From contig CAIZNF010000150.1 in NCBI GenBank assembly GCA_903934275.1, forward strand, positions 1-7,209: a stretch of DNA of 7,209 nt, read 5' to 3'. The position numbers were made by a program, and so were the translations under genes. Under the pieces are notes generated by a model, which was given only the letters and a program-made list of their open reading frames with translations, ran no database searches and was not told the origin of the DNA. The DNA comes from an uncultured Nitrosomonadales bacterium. Lineage in GTDB: Bacteria; Pseudomonadota; Gammaproteobacteria; Burkholderiales; Gallionellaceae. Positions 5,359 through 7,209 of the stretch are shown here, piece after piece; position 1 is the stretch's first letter, and each line of letters begins with the position of its first letter.

Positions 5359-6087
5359 ATGAAGTTCAAGAGTTTCGTTATTGGGGTGGCCGCTGCTGCT
5401 GTCTGTGTCACGACCGTGTATGCCGCTGACGGCGAAGAGATTGCCCTGGAAAAAATGTTGCACGGTCTCTATCCGGCAACGCAGATTACCGGTGTGCGCA
5501 AAACGGGAATAGGCGGGCTTTTTGAAGTCGATATGGGCAAGAACATTGGCTACACGAACAGCGACGGGCGATTTTTCATATTTGGCCACATCTTCGACAT
5601 GAAGACCCAGCAAGACCTGACGGCACAACGCCTCGACGAATTGAACGTGGTAAATTTCGCCGAGTTGCCACTCAAGGATGCCATCAGGACTGTGCGAGGG
5701 GATGGAAGCCGAATCCTGGCGGTTTTTTCCGATCCGGACTGCCCTTATTGCAAGACGCTGGAGCAGGAGCTGATCAAGATGGACAACGTGACGATCTACA
5801 CCTTCCTGTTCCCGCTGGATGGACTACACCCTGATGCATCGAAAAAAGCAAAATTGATATGGTGCTCCACCGACAAGTCAGCCGCATGGCGCGACTACAT
5901 GCTGCACGACAAACCTCCGGCGACCGGCAAGAACTGCGACAGCCCGATAGACCGCAATGTTCAGCTTGGACAAAAGCTCAATTTCAACGGCACGCCTACA
6001 CTGGTGGCGCCTGACGGTCGCGTACTGCCCGGAGCGGCACCGGTTGAGAAGATTGAAAAATGGCTAACCGGAAAAGGAGGCAACTGA
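5359..6087 (+). CDS. dsbC: DsbC-type periplasmic disulfide isomerase of the transfer system
   Basis: A 242-residue DsbC/DsbG-like thioredoxin-fold protein that would reshuffle or form disulfides in secretion components in the periplasm. Signal peptide at residues 1-22 (MKFK, core, VYA, cleavage before Ala23). An N-terminal dimerisation-like domain covers about 26-95, with GLFEVDMGKNIGYTNSDGRF corresponding to the 'YVEV..G..IYYT..GR.LI.G.I.D' block of DsbC, including FIFGHIFDM. The catalytic motif is C128-P-Y-C131 within FSDPDCPYCK; the conserved cis-proline is P213 in N-G-T-P-T. A second pair, C169 and C193, matches the structural disulfide of DsbC. Length agrees with E. coli DsbC (about 236). 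E. coli DsbC has CGYC, so the Pro in the active site may shift its redox behaviour. Its position between traB and traV matches dsbC in the gonococcal island. The stop overlaps the traV start. Confidence 0.94.
   Translation: MKFKSFVIGVAAAAVCVTTVYAADGEEIALEKMLHGLYPATQITGVRKTGIGGLFEVDMGKNIGYTNSDGRFFIFGHIFDMKTQQDLTAQRLDELNVVNFAELPLKDAIRTVRGDGSRILAVFSDPDCPYCKTLEQELIKMDNVTIYTFLFPLDGLHPDASKKAKLIWCSTDKSAAWRDYMLHDKPPATGKNCDSPIDRNVQLGQKLNFNGTPTLVAPDGRVLPGAAPVEKIEKWLTGKGGN
6074..6080 (+). promoter_or_regulatory. Consensus Shine-Dalgarno of traV inside dsbC
   Basis: AAGGAGG sits in the last codons of dsbC, six bases before the traV ATG at 6087. It selects 6087 over the upstream in-frame ATG at 6060 and gives traV efficient initiation besides coupling through the TGATG overlap. 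Confidence 0.8.
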
Positions 6088-6596
6088 TGCGCTCCTCCAT
6101 CGCAACCATACTGCTGGCCTGCATCTGGCTGACCGGATGCAGCATGATTGGTCTTGATGCCCAGAAATCGTTCTCCTGCAAAGCGCCGCCAGGCATTGGC
6201 TGTTCCTCCCTGTCTGGGGTCTATGCCAACGCGGTGGCGGACAATCTGCCTGATTCGACCTCCAGACCAGCCACCGTTTATGGCAAAAAAGATCAGGGAA
6301 AAAGCACAGTCGTGGGTGAAGCACCCGCAACCGGAGCGCCCCTGTTGAGCGAGCCAACAGTCCTGCGTGTGTGGATTGCGCCCTGGGAAGACAGCAGAAA
6401 GGTACTGCACGACCAGTCATTCCTGTACGCCGTTGCAGACCCTGGCCACTGGCAGGTCGCCCACAGCAGGAAAAAAATCGCCGAGCAATACCGCGTATTG
6501 ATGCCAGTCGCAAAGCAAGTGCAACAACCGGAATCGAAGCCCGCGCAGCCGCAATACCAGCTGCCTCAACCCCAGCAACCACAAACCGCAAACTAG
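6087..6596 (+). CDS. traV: TraV, outer-membrane lipoprotein of the secretion core (VirB7-like)
   Basis: A 169-residue lipoprotein of the TraV family, anchoring the TraK/TraB core to the outer membrane. Signal peptide with lipobox L15-T16-G17 before Cys18. The mature N-terminus has the TraV hallmark F-S-C31-K-A-P-P-G-I-G-C39-S-S-L-S-G-V-Y, whose two cysteines are conserved in the family. The C-terminal domain has LRVWIAPWEDSRKVLHDQSF (93-112) followed by YAVADPGHW, also typical of TraV. The tail (about 145-169) is rich in Pro and Gln and is probably disordered. Length is close to F TraV (171). The start at 6087 places the lipobox correctly, which the ATG at 6060 would not. Confidence 0.93.
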   Translation: MRSSIATILLACIWLTGCSMIGLDAQKSFSCKAPPGIGCSSLSGVYANAVADNLPDSTSRPATVYGKKDQGKSTVVGEAPATGAPLLSEPTVLRVWIAPWEDSRKVLHDQSFLYAVADPGHWQVAHSRKKIAEQYRVLMPVAKQVQQPESKPAQPQYQLPQPQQPQTAN

Positions 6597-6597
6597 C

Positions 6598-7209
6598 ATG
6601 TCATTCGCCGCCACACTCAAGCGCGCATTCTTTCACGAGCGATACAGCCGGCCGGATGCCTTGCCGCGCAGCCTGATCGAGCGTTTTGTTGCCATGCCGC
6701 GACTGACCGGCATACTGCCCTACGTCGGATGGCTGCCTGACGAACGCATGTTTGTCCTCGATCAGGGCGGGTTTGGGGCAACCGAACAGTTTTCTATCGG
6801 TTTCGCCATCGAGATAGCACCTCAGACGGGTGCGACGGACGAGATGGAAAAGATACTGGCCAGCCTGTTCATTTCATGCCCGGCAAAAACAGGCATTCAG
6901 GTATCGCTCTACGCCAGCCCCGACATCAGCCGGACGCTTCAAGCCCAGACGGCGTTGATCAAAAACGAAGAGCTCATTGGTATTGCAGAGCGTCGCAACA
7001 AGTATTACCAGAGCGGCACAGGCAAATCTCTGCTGGCAAACAACACCTACCTGCTCAGGGATTTCAGATGTGTCATTTCTGTTTCCTTGCCGCTTTCGCC
7101 GTTTGCACCAACAGAGGTAGAGGAAGCAATCAGGACGCGCGAGAGTATCCATGCAACGCTCAGGTCTGCTTATCTTGACGGGTTTGACTGGACACCGGGT
7201 CACCTGTTG
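6598..7209 (+). CDS. traC: TraC, pilus assembly ATPase, N-terminal part (runs off the right edge)
   Basis: The frame is open from the ATG at 6598 to the end of the window, 204 codons. The protein starts MSFAATLKRAFFHERY and contains L-P-Y-V-G-W-L-P-D-E-R-M-F-V-L-D (about 41-56) and F-S-I-G-F-A-I-E-I-A-P (about 67-77). These match the N-terminal region of TraC, the VirB4-like cytoplasmic/inner-membrane ATPase that powers pilus assembly (F TraC is about 875 residues). The Walker A and B motifs lie further downstream, outside this window. The segment N-K-Y-Y-Q-S-G near 138-144 resembles the TraC region before the ATPase domain. There is no signal peptide, as expected. The ATG follows the traV stop by one base with no obvious Shine-Dalgarno, so coupling to traV is likely. 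Unlike the gonococcal island as I recall it, no small gene lies between traV and traC. Confidence 0.9.
   Translation, partial: MSFAATLKRAFFHERYSRPDALPRSLIERFVAMPRLTGILPYVGWLPDERMFVLDQGGFGATEQFSIGFAIEIAPQTGATDEMEKILASLFISCPAKTGIQVSLYASPDISRTLQAQTALIKNEELIGIAERRNKYYQSGTGKSLLANNTYLLRDFRCVISVSLPLSPFAPTEVEEAIRTRESIHATLRSAYLDGFDWTPGHLL

Overview
The window is an almost gap-free run of plus-strand genes encoding the first part of an F-type (MPF-F) conjugative type IV secretion system. It is preceded by a two-gene transcriptional activator of the FlhD/FlhC family. Nearly every gene overlaps its neighbour or lies within a few bases of it. No plus-strand transcriptional terminator is visible, so the whole window could be one polycistronic operon that enters from the left and leaves to the right. 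The gene set points to a conjugative plasmid or integrative conjugative element of a Gram-negative proteobacterium. A beta- or gammaproteobacterial host is my guess from family resemblance, not something the sequence proves.

Layout: (1) 3-347, the 3' end of a gene that starts outside the window, with a C-terminus resembling mobile-element replication/helix-turn-helix proteins (tentative). (2) 348-638 and 638-1156, FlhD-like and FlhC-like proteins, the latter with a clear four-cysteine zinc site. Such pairs are the known master activators SetCD of SXT/R391 elements and AcaCD of IncA/C plasmids. (3) 1153-1596, a secreted lytic transglycosylase that would open peptidoglycan. (4) 1574-2239, an OmpA-like lipoprotein. 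(5) 2294-2587, a TraA-like pilin. (6) 2598-5336, traL, traE, traK and traB, covering pilus assembly and the inner-to-outer membrane core. (7) 5359-6087, a DsbC-type disulfide isomerase. (8) 6087-6596, the TraV outer-membrane lipoprotein. (9) 6598 to the right edge, the N-terminal part of the TraC assembly ATPase.

How it fits together: the activator pair would switch on transfer genes. The transglycosylase makes room in the wall. TraK, TraV and TraB form the envelope-spanning core, and DsbC matures its cysteine-containing parts. TraL, TraE and TraC drive polymerisation of TraA pilin. The order transglycosylase - pilin - L - E - K - B - dsbC - V - C is, from memory, that of the gonococcal genetic island rather than of F itself. 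The activator pair is instead typical of SXT/IncC elements. The most noteworthy aspects are this combination, the activator sitting inside the structural operon, and the OmpA-like lipoprotein placed between transglycosylase and pilin.

The only spacers of note are 54 bases before traA (2240-2293) and 22 bases before dsbC (5337-5358). No RNA genes, insertion sequences, CRISPR arrays or significant repeats were seen.
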